Shown: positions 16,340 through 24,507, numbered from the stretch's first letter. The stretch is DNA of 44,253 bases from Clostridiales bacterium PH28_bin88 (GCA_000987045.1 LAKY01000059.1:1-44253); one strand, 5' to 3'. Numbers and translations: made by a program. The notes: generated by a model from the sequence alone, not told the origin.

Positions 16340-17266
16340 CTAACACGTTTCCGCGCTTCCAGCCAACAGGGGCTGGCACATCATGATGGCATGGTTTTCG
16401 GCTACCAGTTCATCCCTAACCACCTCGCCGTCGTCCACCACCCTGCGGTAGATCCTGTTGTGTCGCACATATCCGCCCCAGGGTTCGTGAGTGATCAGGT
16501 GGTCTTTTTCGTAAACCTCATATTTTTGTTGGACTGGCTGATCCGACCTCCACTCACCCGCCAGGAATTCCTCCGTCAGGAAAACGCGCAAGTAAAACGA
16601 GTGCCGGGTATTGTTTCTGATCTGGAGGTCTATGTAGTTGTATGAGCAGGTGGCTCCGCTGCCGAAGGGCTGGGTACGGTTGACGTCAGGGAAAACATCG
16701 TAACTGTGCCTCCATCTCTCGACCACCGTCAAGGGAGTGTGCAGAGTCATCCAGTAGATAAGGTTGGAAAGTTGGCACAACCCGCCTCCAATCCCGGGGG
16801 TAAATGTCCCATTAAACAGGACCATACCGGCCTTGTACCCTTTCCTGGCAGTGGGCTTGCCGATCAATCGCCAGTAAGAAAAGGTCTCGCCCGGGTGGAG
16901 AACCACCCCGTCAATTTTCTTCACTGCTATCCTCAGGTTAGCAACTTTGTTGTACTGGAGCCACATCTCTACTTTGCGCAGTTTCCTTAGTAGAGGTGTC
17001 TGGTGGGAAAAGACAACAAAGGGAAAATCCCCGTGAAAACCTTTGCTCTGGGCAAACTCCGTACCGGAAAAGTACCAGTAGCAGTACCGCTTAAGGGTAA
17101 AGTAAAGCTTTCCAAAAGCTAACCTTAACACCGACCTTTGGCGCGGTTTCGGCACAACGGTCCAGGACAACGCCAGCACCCTTTCTTTCGCAGAATATTG
17201 GTCCTCTGCTACGCACGGAGGCGTACGGAGCGTTTCATCCGCATAACGAAATACCTCTCCCAACAA
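16340..17266 (-). CDS. VanW family protein
   Basis: A 308-aa protein whose second half is a clear VanW domain: NLRIAVKKIDGVVLHPGETFSYW, PTARKGYKAGMVL, GIGGGLCQLSNLIYWM, ERWRHSYDVFPD and TQPFGSGATCSYNY appear in the usual order. VanW was named from vancomycin-resistance clusters, but its biochemical role is not established and no other resistance gene is nearby. There is no signal peptide; the N-terminal 80 residues are basic and aromatic. The start is a TTG (17266) with only a weak AGG upstream, so the true N-terminus is uncertain. Confidence 0.88.
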   Translation of the reverse strand: MLGEVFRYADETLRTPPCVAEDQYSAKERVLALSWTVVPKPRQRSVLRLAFGKLYFTLKRYCYWYFSGTEFAQSKGFHGDFPFVVFSHQTPLLRKLRKVEMWLQYNKVANLRIAVKKIDGVVLHPGETFSYWRLIGKPTARKGYKAGMVLFNGTFTPGIGGGLCQLSNLIYWMTLHTPLTVVERWRHSYDVFPDVNRTQPFGSGATCSYNYIDLQIRNNTRHSFYLRVFLTEEFLAGEWRSDQPVQQKYEVYEKDHLITHEPWGGYVRHNRIYRRVVDDGEVVRDELVAENHAIMMCQPLLAGSAETC

Positions 17267-17323
17267 ACAAACCTGAACCCCTAAAGATAGTTACGCGGCG
17301 GAAACAAACCGCGAACTAAGGTA

Positions 17324-18037
17324 TTATTGATGGCTGACACGCCCACGTCGATACAGCAAGTACCCAACTAGCCCTATTGGAAAAAACACCAGTGAAGCCA
17401 AAGCCCATAAAACGCATTGATAACCAAGGTTTTTCGCATCCCTCCACACCAACATACCTGAGGTAACTGCAAGTATGATCACCGCAAAGTTTATTACTTG
17501 GAATACCCTGACCCAGCCACTGCTGGTATTATTTTGTTCCCCTGGAGGATATAATCGAGCGGTTGAAAAAAATGCTTCCAATTGTTCCTCTGCTTCAGCG
17601 GAAATCTTTTCATCCGCGACTTTACCCCCTGCGAGCTGAACCACCCCAGCGGGTGTAATCGGTGAATAACGGCCCCCTTCGGTTTTCTTTAGAAACAAAA
17701 GAACGTCCTTTCCCCATTGGTCTAAGCGATAATCACTAGGACTCATGACATTTTTATTTAGCGCACCAGGGGTGCTTACAATAATCTTGTCCCCGGGCAG
17801 GGGTTTATTGACGTAAGCAACCACTCTGACGTCCCAGTCCGACTCCCACCCGCTACCGGATGGTCTTTCGCTGATCACTTCCCCAATTTCGCCTATCACA
17901 ATCAAGTCTGCCGTGTTAATAAGCTCTGGGACTGAAAAATAAACCCACGAGGCACAGACTGGTACTGCCAGGACTAATGCCAGCAGCAAGACAACTAACC
18001 CCGGTAAACTCCTTTGCCACTTGAATTGTAGAAACAC
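17324..18037 (-). CDS. exported protein with two C-terminal membrane segments
   Basis: The 237-aa product starts at GTG 18037 (GGAGG 7 nt upstream). A signal peptide (LVVLLLALVLAVPVCA) precedes a beta-rich outer domain related to the one at 14619-15320 (ADLIVIGEIGEVISE, WDVRVVAYVNKPLPGDKIIVSTPG, GKDVLLFLK). Then come two membrane segments (VFQVINFAVIILAVTSGMLVW; VLWALASLVFFPIGLVGYLLY) and a basic end. The second half resembles short phospholipase-D-nuclease-N-like membrane hairpins ('W.....FFPIG..LYL.Rg'). I assign no function. Confidence 0.7.
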   Translation of the reverse strand: MFLQFKWQRSLPGLVVLLLALVLAVPVCASWVYFSVPELINTADLIVIGEIGEVISERPSGSGWESDWDVRVVAYVNKPLPGDKIIVSTPGALNKNVMSPSDYRLDQWGKDVLLFLKKTEGGRYSPITPAGVVQLAGGKVADEKISAEAEEQLEAFFSTARLYPPGEQNNTSSGWVRVFQVINFAVIILAVTSGMLVWRDAKNLGYQCVLWALASLVFFPIGLVGYLLYRRGRVSHQ

Positions 18038-18107
18038 TGTCTTTCCTCCCCTGGTCCTGATTTAATTCATTCATGTCGCATACTCTTCCGTGGGCCGGTT
18101 CATCTCC

Positions 18108-19067
18108 CTAATCCGCCAAAATCTCCATCTTCACTGCTCGTTCCTTGCCGGTTCCTGACTCATATCCTAATAGCCATACTTTTACCTTTTGCCCCGTTGT
18201 TAAATGAGTTGGCACCAACTCTTCTCCCTGTGGTCCGGTGATCACAGTTTTATGTGTCACTTCAAACTCCTGGTCATTAACCCTGACAATCAGGTATGAG
18301 GTATTAAAAACAACCTCTGTAATTTCTCCTGATACATCTTCGCTGTTTTCCTCACCTTCCACAACTACAACCTTGACTGCCCCCGTCTGCCCCGGATAGG
18401 AATCTAGCATTAACTCTGCGGACCACACCTCGACCCTTTGGCCAATTTCAAGCTTGTCAAAAGTAAACGGCCGGCTGATAATCCCCTGCTCTTTCCTTAT
18501 CTTAGTGTCTTTCTCTATGCTAATCCACGTCGCCTCGGGGTATTCCAATTCTCTTCCTTTCCTGACGTTCTTATTGACCACAAGAACCCTTTTCTTTGCC
18601 CGGTCAATGTCTGTAATCTTACCCGTGATATTGGCTTCCTTGGGGGCATGCCACTCTTCAATCCTGAGTTTAAACCGCTGCCCGGTTACCTCGTAGATCT
18701 TCCCCGCAAGCATTCTCTTCTTCAAAAAGTTGGTGTTCCGGATACCCACCACAAGGGTGAAGTCGTTATGGTCAGGATATGTCGTGTTGATACGGACACC
18801 GATGTTTTCGTTTATCTCAGTAAGGTATGGACCAAGTTGCTCGTGTATCTCTCTAATTTGTACAAATCTTGGATCGGTATCCGGCAGCCCTTTTACTATC
18901 CGCGCGTTTTCAATACTGGCTTCCTCAAGCTTAGGGAGGCCAAGTCCGGGGGTTAAGTACCAGAAGATAAATCCCACCAGCAGGCAGACGCTACCGATTA
19001 AGTAGATCATTATCATTCTATTTTCTTTCAACTTTTTCCCCGCCTTTTCTGACTTGTGCCCTTTCAT
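18108..19067 (-). CDS. membrane-anchored protein with two OB-fold-like (DUF3221-type) repeats
   Basis: A 319-aa protein: basic N-terminus, one membrane segment (IYLIGSVCLLVGFIFWYL), a domain of about 90 residues (about 45-140), then two similar beta units. Each unit begins 'I.G.I..I....ylvV' (ANITGKITDIDRAKKRVLVV; VSGEITEVVFNTSYLIVRV) and ends with a 'G..VkVW' strand (LEIGQRVEVWSAE; TTGQKVKVWLLGY), as in DUF3221/YobA-type OB folds. The start ATG 19067 overlaps the stop of the upstream remnant as ATGA, and AAGGTG lies 6 nt before it. Likely an extracytoplasmic binding protein. Confidence 0.7.
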   Translation of the reverse strand: MKGHKSEKAGKKLKENRMIMIYLIGSVCLLVGFIFWYLTPGLGLPKLEEASIENARIVKGLPDTDPRFVQIREIHEQLGPYLTEINENIGVRINTTYPDHNDFTLVVGIRNTNFLKKRMLAGKIYEVTGQRFKLRIEEWHAPKEANITGKITDIDRAKKRVLVVNKNVRKGRELEYPEATWISIEKDTKIRKEQGIISRPFTFDKLEIGQRVEVWSAELMLDSYPGQTGAVKVVVVEGEENSEDVSGEITEVVFNTSYLIVRVNDQEFEVTHKTVITGPQGEELVPTHLTTGQKVKVWLLGYESGTGKERAVKMEILAD

Positions 19068-19410
19068 TGTGCACCTTTTAGTAAAGAAAGCTCCTTTTTG
19101 TTCATTTCAATTACCTCATCTATAACTTCAGATAACCGGGGATGGATGACCTTTTCAGGATACAACATACCCTCTCGAATTAGCACGCTGAACCAGCTTG
19201 CAATGCGTTCAGGGAGAAGAGATACTCCTTGCCGTGGTAAAATTGAGCCGGAAGGGTTTCTCGTCAAAAACCTGTTTTAAACCTAAGCAACATATCAATT
19301 TCTTTCTCAAGCCATGGTCCATAGCCAGGTAATAAAAACAAGTCCCACTTGGTTTGTTTGTTTGGGTTTTGTCTCCTCAGGAAAGCATTATTGGCGTCAG
19401 CCGGGTTACT
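19064..19410 (-). pseudogene. remnant of an unidentified gene fused behind the truncated stalk gene
   Basis: Between 19410 and 19064 two frames read as continuous protein: KQTKWDLFLLPGYGPWLEKE, then IDMLLRFKTGF (ending at a TGA near 19264), followed in the next frame by TRNPSGSILPRQGVSLLPER, then SVLIREGMLYPEKVIHPRLSEV, ending at 19064 with an ATGA overlap to the next gene. The join at FKTGF/TRNP needs a one-base shift in TTTTTGACG. There is no signal or start upstream; the 5' side runs straight into the end of the stalk gene at 19377. The protein appears cytoplasmic and helical; I do not recognise it. Confidence 0.45.
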
Positions 19411-19718
19411 GGTACGTCTAATTCCACTTCTCGACCATTTTTATAAGCAATTGGATTCCCAACAACTAACTTGATCTCATTATTTGCATCGATAATCGTG
19501 ACCGTTCCGGTTGTTGCATCCCAATACACCTTAGCACCCAGGGCTTCAGAGATTTGCCTGACGGGGACAAGCACCCGACCTTTTTCCAAAACGGGAGCTA
19601 CTTCTGAAACCAAATCCCAACCGTTGACAGTGATGGTGATATGCTGGCTGGCTTCTGTGACCACGGGGAATGTACTTACGGAAAAGGCTAAAATAAGAAA
19701 CCATAGAAGTTTTCTCAA
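19377..19718 (-). CDS. truncated copper-amine-oxidase-like stalk protein
   Basis: The 113-aa product has a signal peptide (RKLLWFLILAFSVSTFPVVTEA) and one stalk unit (EKGRVLVPVRQISEALGAKVYWD). It is nearly identical to the first 100 residues of the gene at 33795-34301, which continues with a second half (SRTLVPIRFISEALGAKV). Here that half is missing: after ELDVPV the sequence changes to TRLTPIMLS and stops. So this copy has lost its C-terminus, joined to the unrelated remnant at 19064-19410. It lies in a direct repeat (see 19479-19858). It may still be exported as a lone domain. Confidence 0.7.
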   Translation of the reverse strand: MRKLLWFLILAFSVSTFPVVTEASQHITITVNGWDLVSEVAPVLEKGRVLVPVRQISEALGAKVYWDATTGTVTIIDANNEIKLVVGNPIAYKNGREVELDVPVTRLTPIMLS

Positions 19719-19858
19719 CTCAATTACACCACCTTTAGATTGTATTTATTTCTGTTAATTTTCTTTTAGCTCCCACAATGGAGCAAGCCCTGCCGAAGGC
19801 TGCCAGTAATACCCCAGCCTTTCCTTCATGTATTACCCACTCCTATGAAGCAGCTAGC
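19479..19858. repeat. direct repeat copy 1 (stalk gene 5' half plus leader)
   Basis: 19479-19815 matches 34059-34397 in the same orientation with only scattered differences, covering the first half of a stalk gene and about 100 nt upstream, to the block CAGTAATACCCC. After only 9 unrelated bases a further 34 bases (19825-19858, ending GAAGCAGCTAGC) match 34806-34839. In the other copy these two blocks are 408 bases apart. The rest of the gap up to 20010 shows no gene. Confidence 0.85.
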
Positions 19859-20010
19859 GAAGAACAAAGGGTGCCATAGTGTTTCAAAACGCAGGCTATT
19901 ATCGTTGCCACAAGACGGTATACTTGTTTTACCAACTGAAAAAGCAGGTGTTTAAAGAATGTTCAAGAATAATAATTATGTTTTAAGCTCCCTCTTTATT
20001 GAAAAATCAG

Positions 20011-20036
20011 GGAACTGCTTTGGTACCTGATGCGTC
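20011..20036 (+). promoter_or_regulatory. ECF-type promoter for the sigma gene
   Basis: GGAAC (20011-20015) and CGTC (20033-20036) are separated by 17 bases, 30 bases before the start of the sigma-factor gene. This is the consensus layout of promoters read by ECF sigma factors, suggesting autoregulation of the downstream gene or control by a related ECF factor. Recognised by eye. Confidence 0.6.
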
Positions 20037-20065
20037 TTAATTATGAGGGAATAACGAGGTGTCCG

Positions 20066-20698
20066 ATGGACCTGCTCAAAATCGTTCAACGTTCTCTTAA
20101 AGGAGAAAAGAAAGCCTTTCAGGTGCTGTTCGAGCTGTTTTACAAAGAGGCTTATCATAGCGCCTATTTGATCACCCGTAACCGGGAACAGGCTGAAGAC
20201 GCGGCCCAGGAGGCTTTTCTTAAGGCCTTTAAGCGCCTGGACACCCTCCAAGAACCAAAAAAATTCGGGGCCTGGATCAGGTCCATTGCCGCAAGGAGTG
20301 CTCTTGACATTTTAAGGCGGGAAAAGCACCTGCTCTCGACTGACGAGCCGGAACACCTGGGACATGACCTCCCCTTGTTTTCCTCGGGGTTCCCTCTGGA
20401 TATCATCACTGTAGCGAGCCCGGAGCGGATTAACCAATACTTCCGTAGCTCCAAGAACCGGCTGATCATCCGGCAGCGGTACATTACGGGCGATTTTGCC
20501 AGCGGTTCTTACTTCAGCAACGCTCAGGTCAAGAAGGTAAAGATTGCGGGAGTGGAGGGTACTTTGGTGGTCCAGCGTAACCCTTATACGGGGCGGGACC
20601 AGCTAACCATCATGTGGTTTAGTAACAGCATTGACTTCTTCCTGGAAGGGGACATCGGTGAAAAAGAGGCCCTTAAGATAGCGAACTCACTCAAATAG
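20066..20698 (+). CDS. ECF sigma region 2 fused to an anti-sigma-like DUF4367 domain
   Basis: The 210-aa product starts at ATG 20066 (CGAGGTG upstream). Residues about 1-90 are a typical sigma-70 region 2 of ECF type (FELFYKEAYHSAYLITRNREQ, EDAAQEAFLKAFKRL, KFGAWIRSIAARSALDILRR), which binds RNA polymerase and the -10 element. Region 4, the -35-binding helix-turn-helix, is absent. Instead the last 110 residues (LIIRQRYITGDFASGS, KKVKIAGVEGTLVV, QLTIMWFSNSIDFFLEGD, EKEALKIANSLK) resemble DUF4367, a domain usually at the outer end of anti-sigma factors; here no membrane segment precedes it. The simplest origin is an in-frame deletion between a sigma gene and its anti-sigma gene. A sigma region-4 fragment lies at 35088-35240. 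The ORF is intact and has an ECF promoter, so it may be expressed. Confidence 0.75.
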   Translation: MDLLKIVQRSLKGEKKAFQVLFELFYKEAYHSAYLITRNREQAEDAAQEAFLKAFKRLDTLQEPKKFGAWIRSIAARSALDILRREKHLLSTDEPEHLGHDLPLFSSGFPLDIITVASPERINQYFRSSKNRLIIRQRYITGDFASGSYFSNAQVKKVKIAGVEGTLVVQRNPYTGRDQLTIMWFSNSIDFFLEGDIGEKEALKIANSLK

Positions 20699-20707
20699 CG
20701 TCCGGAC

Positions 20708-21331
20708 ATGAATGATGGCCCGGCCACGCCCCGGGCCACCATTGCTGCGAAGGGACGGTTACTTTTGAAAAGAACCGCTTTAATCATTACAATCCTTGCC
20801 CTGTTAGCCATAATGGTGCTGGGAGGCCTTTACGGTTATGTCGAATGGTACGGCATGCACTCCCTACCCCAGCAAGCCGATGTCATCATTGTGCTGGGTG
20901 CAGCCGTATGGTCCAACGAACCAAGCCCTGCCCTGCTTGAGCGCGTATCCCTGGCGGAGACTCTTTACCGCCAGCGATACGCTCCAGCCGTTATCACTAC
21001 TGGTGGAGCAGGGAATTTGAATCCTACCCCGGAAGGGTCGGCAGCCAAGCAAACTCTTGCCGCCAGCGGTATACCTGCAAATGTTATTTACGAGGAAGTA
21101 AACTCTCGGAACACGCGGGAAAACTTGGTGCAGGCCTTGAATATCATGCAAGAACACGGCTGGAATAGCGCGATTATTGTCACCCATGATTTTCACTTGC
21201 TACGAGCCATGACCGAAGCCCGCCGGTTGGGGATCAAAGCATCTGGTGCCGGCGTTCATGAAACCGCCATGGTAAGGCCGCCCATGGTGTTCCGCGAGGT
21301 AATCGCCATTTTGGTCCAATTTGTAAGATAG
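20708..21331 (+). CDS. YdcF/SanA-type DUF218 membrane protein
   Basis: A 207-aa protein with one membrane segment (ALIITILALLAIMVLGGLYGY) and a DUF218 domain: DVIIVLGAAVW, ALLERVSLAETLYRQ, VITTGGAGN, AAKQTLAASGIP, SRNTRENLVQA and VTHDFHLLRAMTEARRLG appear in family order. Members of this family (ElyC, SanA, YdcF) act in the cell envelope in ways still poorly defined. It follows the sigma chimera by 9 nt and is likely co-transcribed. ATG 20708 lacks a good ribosome binding site; TTG 20765 (AAGGGA upstream) is an alternative start. Its 3' end overlaps the convergent gene at 21200-22405 by 132 bases. Confidence 0.88.
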   Translation: MNDGPATPRATIAAKGRLLLKRTALIITILALLAIMVLGGLYGYVEWYGMHSLPQQADVIIVLGAAVWSNEPSPALLERVSLAETLYRQRYAPAVITTGGAGNLNPTPEGSAAKQTLAASGIPANVIYEEVNSRNTRENLVQALNIMQEHGWNSAIIVTHDFHLLRAMTEARRLGIKASGAGVHETAMVRPPMVFREVIAILVQFVR

Positions 21332-22405
21332 ACACTTTTCCCCAGCCAGGTATGGTTTCAATGGGTATGTCCGCAGTTCACCGTTAGCCGTCCATGCTGA
21401 CAACGTTTCATCCTCCACTTGCAGTCTTCCCGCAAAGGGCACACCTGGGATTTCCAATCTCTCCCCGGAGTCCAGTTTGTGGATGTAAGTATGCCCGCTG
21501 ACGTCTACAAACTCGGGCGGCTGAAGGGCAGCCTGCTGCCAGGCAACAAGACCTTCACCAACAGCCATGGTAAAAAAGCTGCCACCGTTAGAAGCGCCCC
21601 GGACCAGCACTTCGTCACGTCCCGTTATGAGGTTCACGGCATGAATGTCCGGCCCGAACGCCCCGCCGCCGCCAATCAGTATCCACCTTACGGAATATAC
21701 GGCCCAGTCGCCCGTAGCGTCCAACTCGACAAGTCTGGTATCGTATTCAAAATGCTCTTCCTTGCCGTCCTGCCTGCGAATGGCAGCCACGACCCGGACA
21801 TTCTCCTCCAATCTTCCCCCTCCAGGCGTATAGGGAGTCACGTAAATCACTTCGGGTTCACGGGTTACTTCCGCTCCTCCCGCGGAACGCTCACCAACAA
21901 AACCGTCCTCCCACTGGTTCTCTTGAGGGTACCCCTGAGACGGTTTGATCACCGACCAGACGATACCCTGCCTGTTTTTTGCCCAGAGTATTTGCTCCGG
22001 CTTAATACCTTTGGGCAGCCTGTAGCTGTTACCTCCCACACGCAAGGCATTTTCTTTCATGTTCCGGAAGTAATTTCTCCACAGGAAGTCGCCACCCGGG
22101 TCTACCGATACAATGACAGTCTTACCGTCCCGTAGCTTGAAAAGCAGGGTACGGCGCATACACTTGGATGAGGACTTGGGCAGAAAACGTGACAGGCGGA
22201 GATTTCTGACCAGGAGCTTAATCTCTTGCTTATCGTCCGGATTCTTGAGCAACCTGACGTAAACGTCCCCGGCGGTTTCACTGATTTCTACTGTTTCAAC
22301 ACGGTCATCCCACAGGTTGGCCCACCCGACAGGGAAAAGATAAATTCCTGCAATCACCGTCAAAAAAAGCATCAAGCCCACGAGAGCGGGATCAATTTTT
22401 CTCAT
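21200..22405 (-). CDS. membrane-anchored propeller-like protein with overrun C-terminus
   Basis: A 401-aa frame: one membrane segment (ALVGLMLFLTVIAGIYLF), an N-terminal domain (about 35-130, with KLRDGKTVIVSVDPGGDF) and a second half with propeller-like blades (GDWAVYSVRWILIGGG, FGPDIHAVNLITGRDEVLV, TYIHKLDSGERLEIPGVPFAG, ETLSAWTANGELRTYPLKP). The last 43 codons run antisense into the convergent YdcF gene and look non-native, so the original stop has probably been lost. ATG 22405 has AAGGGG 7 nt upstream. No family name can be given. Confidence 0.7.
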   Translation of the reverse strand: MRKIDPALVGLMLFLTVIAGIYLFPVGWANLWDDRVETVEISETAGDVYVRLLKNPDDKQEIKLLVRNLRLSRFLPKSSSKCMRRTLLFKLRDGKTVIVSVDPGGDFLWRNYFRNMKENALRVGGNSYRLPKGIKPEQILWAKNRQGIVWSVIKPSQGYPQENQWEDGFVGERSAGGAEVTREPEVIYVTPYTPGGGRLEENVRVVAAIRRQDGKEEHFEYDTRLVELDATGDWAVYSVRWILIGGGGAFGPDIHAVNLITGRDEVLVRGASNGGSFFTMAVGEGLVAWQQAALQPPEFVDVSGHTYIHKLDSGERLEIPGVPFAGRLQVEDETLSAWTANGELRTYPLKPYLAGEKCLSYKLDQNGDYLAEHHGRPYHGGFMNAGTRCFDPQPAGFGHGS

Positions 22406-22472
22406 GCTTTACCCCTTCTCTACCTGCACTTGAGTTTCACCTTCTATCCATTTGGGCTAACATAACCCTTTA

Positions 22473-22697
22473 TTATAAGTCAATGTCAATCCTCCAATTC
22501 CCCTCGTACGCATACGTCAGGTTCTTAACAGTGATGTAAACTGTATTAGACCGTTCAACAAACTCTTGAGCTATGAATATACTCATATTTTCGCCGTCAC
22601 CAGAGGTACCGCTCTGCCCGAACTCTACCTCCATCCGGGAACGCGCTTTTTCCACCAAAGGCGGTTTACCGGAGCACCCCGCCAGCCTCGAGCATTC
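22473..22697 (-). pseudogene. lipoprotein remnant lacking its signal peptide
   Basis: The frame opens after a TAA (22698-22700) and reads RLAGCSGKPPLVEKARS, where LAGC is a perfect lipobox, but the hydrophobic part of the signal peptide that should precede it is absent. It ends VERSNTVYITVKNLTYAYEG... and a stop at 22473. The same ending (SNTIYVTVNDMTYAMRG) occurs in the scrap at 41632-41715. The gene appears cut at its 5' end, next to the truncated radical-SAM fragment at 22757. Confidence 0.55.
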
Positions 22698-22756
22698 TTA
22701 CTACTAAGACGCAGCGGACTGGCTATTTGTTCCATAAACGTTGCCAAAGACGTACG

Positions 22757-23083
22757 CTAACGGCTTCTTCCTGTCTCCGGGTCTGGGTCGGGCAGTACGG
22801 TAACATGGGGTCCGCCCAGCACCACCTTCCGCCCCCGCCGGCGGAATTCATCCGCCAGGCGGTAAACATGGTTGGCTGCCGGGGTATTACAGGTGATGGC
22901 CACCAGATCGGCTTCCCGCTCAAAATCTACTGCTTCCACGATTTCATCGGTGTGGTGAATCTCCACATCTTCCGGGGTCAAGGCCGCGATGAGCGGCATA
23001 GTCAACTGGGGAAACTGGATCAACCGCCACCTGCGCAACTTGCGCGAGGGTGCTGACTCGGGTGTAATTAGCTCAAGTTTCAA
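22757..23083 (-). pseudogene. N-terminal fragment of a B12-binding radical-SAM protein
   Basis: TTG 23083 (GAGAGG upstream) opens a 108-aa frame whose sequence is the first part of a cobalamin-binding domain as found in front of radical-SAM enzymes: LIQFPQLTMPLIAALTPEDV, VDFEREADLVAITCNTPAANH, YRLADEFRRRGRKVVLGGPH. The text then ends (VLPDPDPETG, stop) just where the rest of the domain and the CxxxCxxC radical-SAM core should follow; neither is present. It is a 3'-deleted gene, with the break near 22760. Confidence 0.7.
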
Positions 23084-23206
23084 ATCGCTGCATCCTCTCT
23101 CACGGCTACACACGGCACCTGGTACAAACCGTGTTGTGTTAGATTTCCTCCACAGTTGTTGCGGGTATACGCCTATCTTTATTTGACGCCCCGCAGTAAG
23201 GGTAAA

Positions 23207-23950
23207 TTACAGGCGTGAGCTGTCTCCATCGATTGGTTTGATATAGTTTAGGGGCAGGCTTCCCTTATAGGCGGGAATGGTGATACTCGCCTCTTTTGTC
23301 AGTTTTACCGGGAAGTCTTCCCATTTCAAGATCGGGAATGCATCTCCCGTGGAAATCAATTGCTCCAGGGTATCGGGATCACCGATGATCTTGACGACAT
23401 AGGGAGGAGCCATCCGAGTAGAGTTGATAAAGATCACCGGACCCACACAACGGATCTCCGAGATGTTGACAAGCCGGTGCCCGTTAATAGCGATGGCTCC
23501 CGCTCCACCCCGTTTTGCATCGTTTACCAGCCAGCGGATGTCCTTGTCGTGAATGATGAAGTTCTCGGGGTTATAGTCCGGCAGCAGCCTGGCTGCTTCG
23601 GCGCCTGATCTGTTGTCATCCAGCACCACCGTGACACCCGGGCCGGTGATCTCGGTAAGGCCCGCCAGGTTCTTCAACTCTATAAGCTCCGCCTGTAAAA
23701 CGGATAACTCGTCAGATCCATCCACCTGTGCACGTTGAAGCTGATCCAGTTGGCCACGCAAAGCAAGGATATTTTCTTCCATTCGGGCGGTTTCCGCCTC
23801 AAGGTCCTGAATAACCGCCGTTAGTGCACTTTTCCGGCTCTGGGAAGTTTCCGCCTGAATGACGGTAAGAGTACCATACTGCCAGGCCATCAATACCCCG
23901 GATAACAGGCTTACAACGGTTATCAATAGTTGCCATCCTTTTAGCCGCAT
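23207..23950 (-). CDS. DUF881 family protein
   Basis: A 247-aa protein with an N-terminal membrane segment (LLITVVSLLSGVLMAWQYGTL), a coiled coil (about 35-100) and a DUF881 domain: GPGVTVVLDDN, ENFIIHDKDIRWLVNDAKRGGA, AIAINGHRLVNISEIRCVGP, VIFINSTRMAPPYVVKIIGDP, TLEQLIS. These proteins (YlxW/YlxX-like) sit near division genes in many Firmicutes, but this copy has no such neighbours. ATG start is at 23950. The family role is not well defined. Confidence 0.9.
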   Translation of the reverse strand: MRLKGWQLLITVVSLLSGVLMAWQYGTLTVIQAETSQSRKSALTAVIQDLEAETARMEENILALRGQLDQLQRAQVDGSDELSVLQAELIELKNLAGLTEITGPGVTVVLDDNRSGAEAARLLPDYNPENFIIHDKDIRWLVNDAKRGGAGAIAINGHRLVNISEIRCVGPVIFINSTRMAPPYVVKIIGDPDTLEQLISTGDAFPILKWEDFPVKLTKEASITIPAYKGSLPLNYIKPIDGDSSRL

Positions 23951-24102
23951 AAGAACGGGATCCCCATTTCTCCATTGGCATTGGCCTCGGTAATGTCGAG
24001 CCTAATGTCGGAAGGTATAGCGAATCTTACAAACAAACCTCTTTTATTTACGACGTAAAAACACATGGCTTCAGTTTTTGTCCACTATTTTTTCGGACTT
24101 GG

Positions 24103-24507
24103 TTATAGTTCGCTTTTGTCCACCTGAGTTTTGTAAAAACTGGTCATAACGGTGTATCCCAAAATAACCCCGGCGAAAAGTTGAATTCTTCCTCCCGTTA
24201 CATAGAGGTAGAGAGGACTGGGGAGCAAAAAGTGCAGGGACTCTGAATACCAGAAGATATCAGCGAAAGCTAAATACACTGCCGGAAGTCCTAACAGAAT
24301 CAATTTCTCTATACTTAATGCCCATCTTCCCTGTTTCCTGATTTCATTTATCAAATGGTCAAGCCCAATTAATATACCAACAGAAATGTAGATCAGAGTG
24401 TACTCAAGGAAAAGGCCAAGTATGTTGACTGGAGGGCGTGCCTGCACCGACATGCGCAGCTTGAAAAGTAATCGGGAAGAGATAATCAGAGAACTGAACA
24501 AGACCAA
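24103..24507 (-). CDS. multi-pass membrane protein, unknown
   Basis: The 134-aa product has about four hydrophobic segments (ILGLFLEYTLIYISVGILIG, LILLGLPAVYLAFADIFWY, LLPSPLYLYVTGGRIQLF, FAGVILGYTVMTSFY). The open frame continues upstream without an ATG (to about 24560). TTG 24507 or TTG 24501 with GAAGG upstream are the usable starts. I do not recognise the family. Confidence 0.55.
   Translation of the reverse strand: MVLFSSLIISSRLLFKLRMSVQARPPVNILGLFLEYTLIYISVGILIGLDHLINEIRKQGRWALSIEKLILLGLPAVYLAFADIFWYSESLHFLLPSPLYLYVTGGRIQLFAGVILGYTVMTSFYKTQVDKSEL

Noticed and set aside
21419..22135. Plus-strand 238-aa frame opposite the propeller-like membrane protein
   Set aside because: No start site and His/Pro-rich composition; the minus strand has the clear gene.
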